NCBI GenBank assembly: GCA_021647685.1
Contig: JAKIUH010000214.1
Span: 1-7,307 of the forward strand
Direction of reading: 5' to 3'
DNA from: Bacteroidales bacterium
GTDB lineage: Bacteria; Bacteroidota; Bacteroidia; Bacteroidales; NBLH01
DNA length: 7,307 nt
Position 1 is the stretch's first letter. The number at the start of each line of letters is the position of its first letter. The translations under genes were made by a program, and so were the position numbers. This document shows positions 7,058-7,307 of the stretch, piece by piece. Below the pieces are notes generated by a model. The model saw nothing but the letters and a program-made list of their open reading frames with translations. It was not told the DNA's origin and searched no databases.

Positions 7058-7307
7058 ATTCTATTTCAACTTTTTTCAGGAATTTATTTTTCAATATTTC
7101 AGCTATTTTGTTTACTGAGATACGTCTTAATCCCATTTCTATGGGCATATTAGGGTTTTGATGAGCAGGATTTATTGCAGTACCTACCAAAAAATATATA
7201 ATATCACTATTTAAGAATATATTGCAAATTCTGTATGCAGCATCGGTTCCGTTTAAAAGATTTTCAGGCTCTCCCTTTAAAAGTTTTATTACTTTATTTA
7301 AGGTAAG
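7050..7307 (-). CDS. Unidentified protein, C-terminal 85 residues only (5' end beyond window)
   Basis: An open frame enters from the right edge and ends at TAA 7052-7050, giving 85 C-terminal residues. I do not recognise the family. Visible features are an amphipathic start (LNKVIKLLKGEPENLLNG), a hydrophobic strand (IIYFLVG, 36-42) running into GTAINPAHQNP (42-52), then MPIEMGLRR (54-62), a helix (VNKIAEILKNKF) and a strand-like basic/acidic tail ending VEIEYV. The strand-Gly-Thr-loop with His and Asn looks like part of a folded cytoplasmic alpha/beta domain, not a membrane or low-complexity tail. Its stop overlaps the 7057 ATG of the ferredoxin gene, so it is probably in the hydrogenase operon and translationally coupled. 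Group B hydrogenase loci often carry accessory or signalling genes beside the small ferredoxin, but this fragment cannot be assigned to one. That it is a real gene is likely, from the uninterrupted frame and tight junction. Confidence 0.75.
   Translation of the reverse strand, partial: LTLNKVIKLLKGEPENLLNGTDAAYRICNIFLNSDIIYFLVGTAINPAHQNPNMPIEMGLRRISVNKIAEILKNKFLKKVEIEYV

Overview
The window looks like chromosomal DNA of an anaerobic, AT-rich member of the Bacteroidota (Bacteroidales/Marinilabiliales-like). Four things point there: starts with no Shine-Dalgarno sequence, two promoter-like elements of the Bacteroidota form (TTTG, about 20 nt, TAnnTTT), a FadL/OmpP1-type outer membrane protein and a very large secreted BNR/Vps10-type propeller protein of kinds common in that phylum, and an [FeFe]-hydrogenase of the monomeric group B type. 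The lineage is inferred from gene content only.

Layout. Positions 1-1541 (minus strand) hold most of a FadL/OmpP1 outer membrane beta-barrel gene whose 3' end lies beyond the left edge. A 271-bp divergent intergenic region follows, with one promoter candidate facing each way. Positions 1813-5121 (plus strand) hold a 1102-residue exported protein with about eleven Asp-box (BNR) motifs, an Ig/FlgD-like segment and a helical C-terminal part. It appears to be a single-gene transcript ending at a strong hairpin terminator (5183-5232). Positions 5355-7307 (minus strand) form a tightly packed operon that enters from the right edge: the end of an unrecognised gene (7050-7307), a small thioredoxin-like [2Fe-2S] ferredoxin (6788-7057), and a group B [FeFe]-hydrogenase (5355-6791). 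The reading frames overlap at both junctions, by 8 and 4 bases, which suggests coupled translation.

Functional reading. The three operon genes probably work together in the cytoplasm. The hydrogenase keeps the H-cluster cysteines and several ferredoxin-type iron-sulfur motifs, and the small ferredoxin is a plausible electron partner. Group B hydrogenases are poorly characterised, so H2 production, H2 uptake and H2 sensing all remain possible. The FadL-like protein probably passes hydrophobic compounds across the outer membrane. The role of the BNR protein is unknown. I see no mobile element, CRISPR array, tRNA or rRNA gene, and no clear sign of recent transfer. The parts most worth following up are the hydrogenase operon and its unidentified upstream member.
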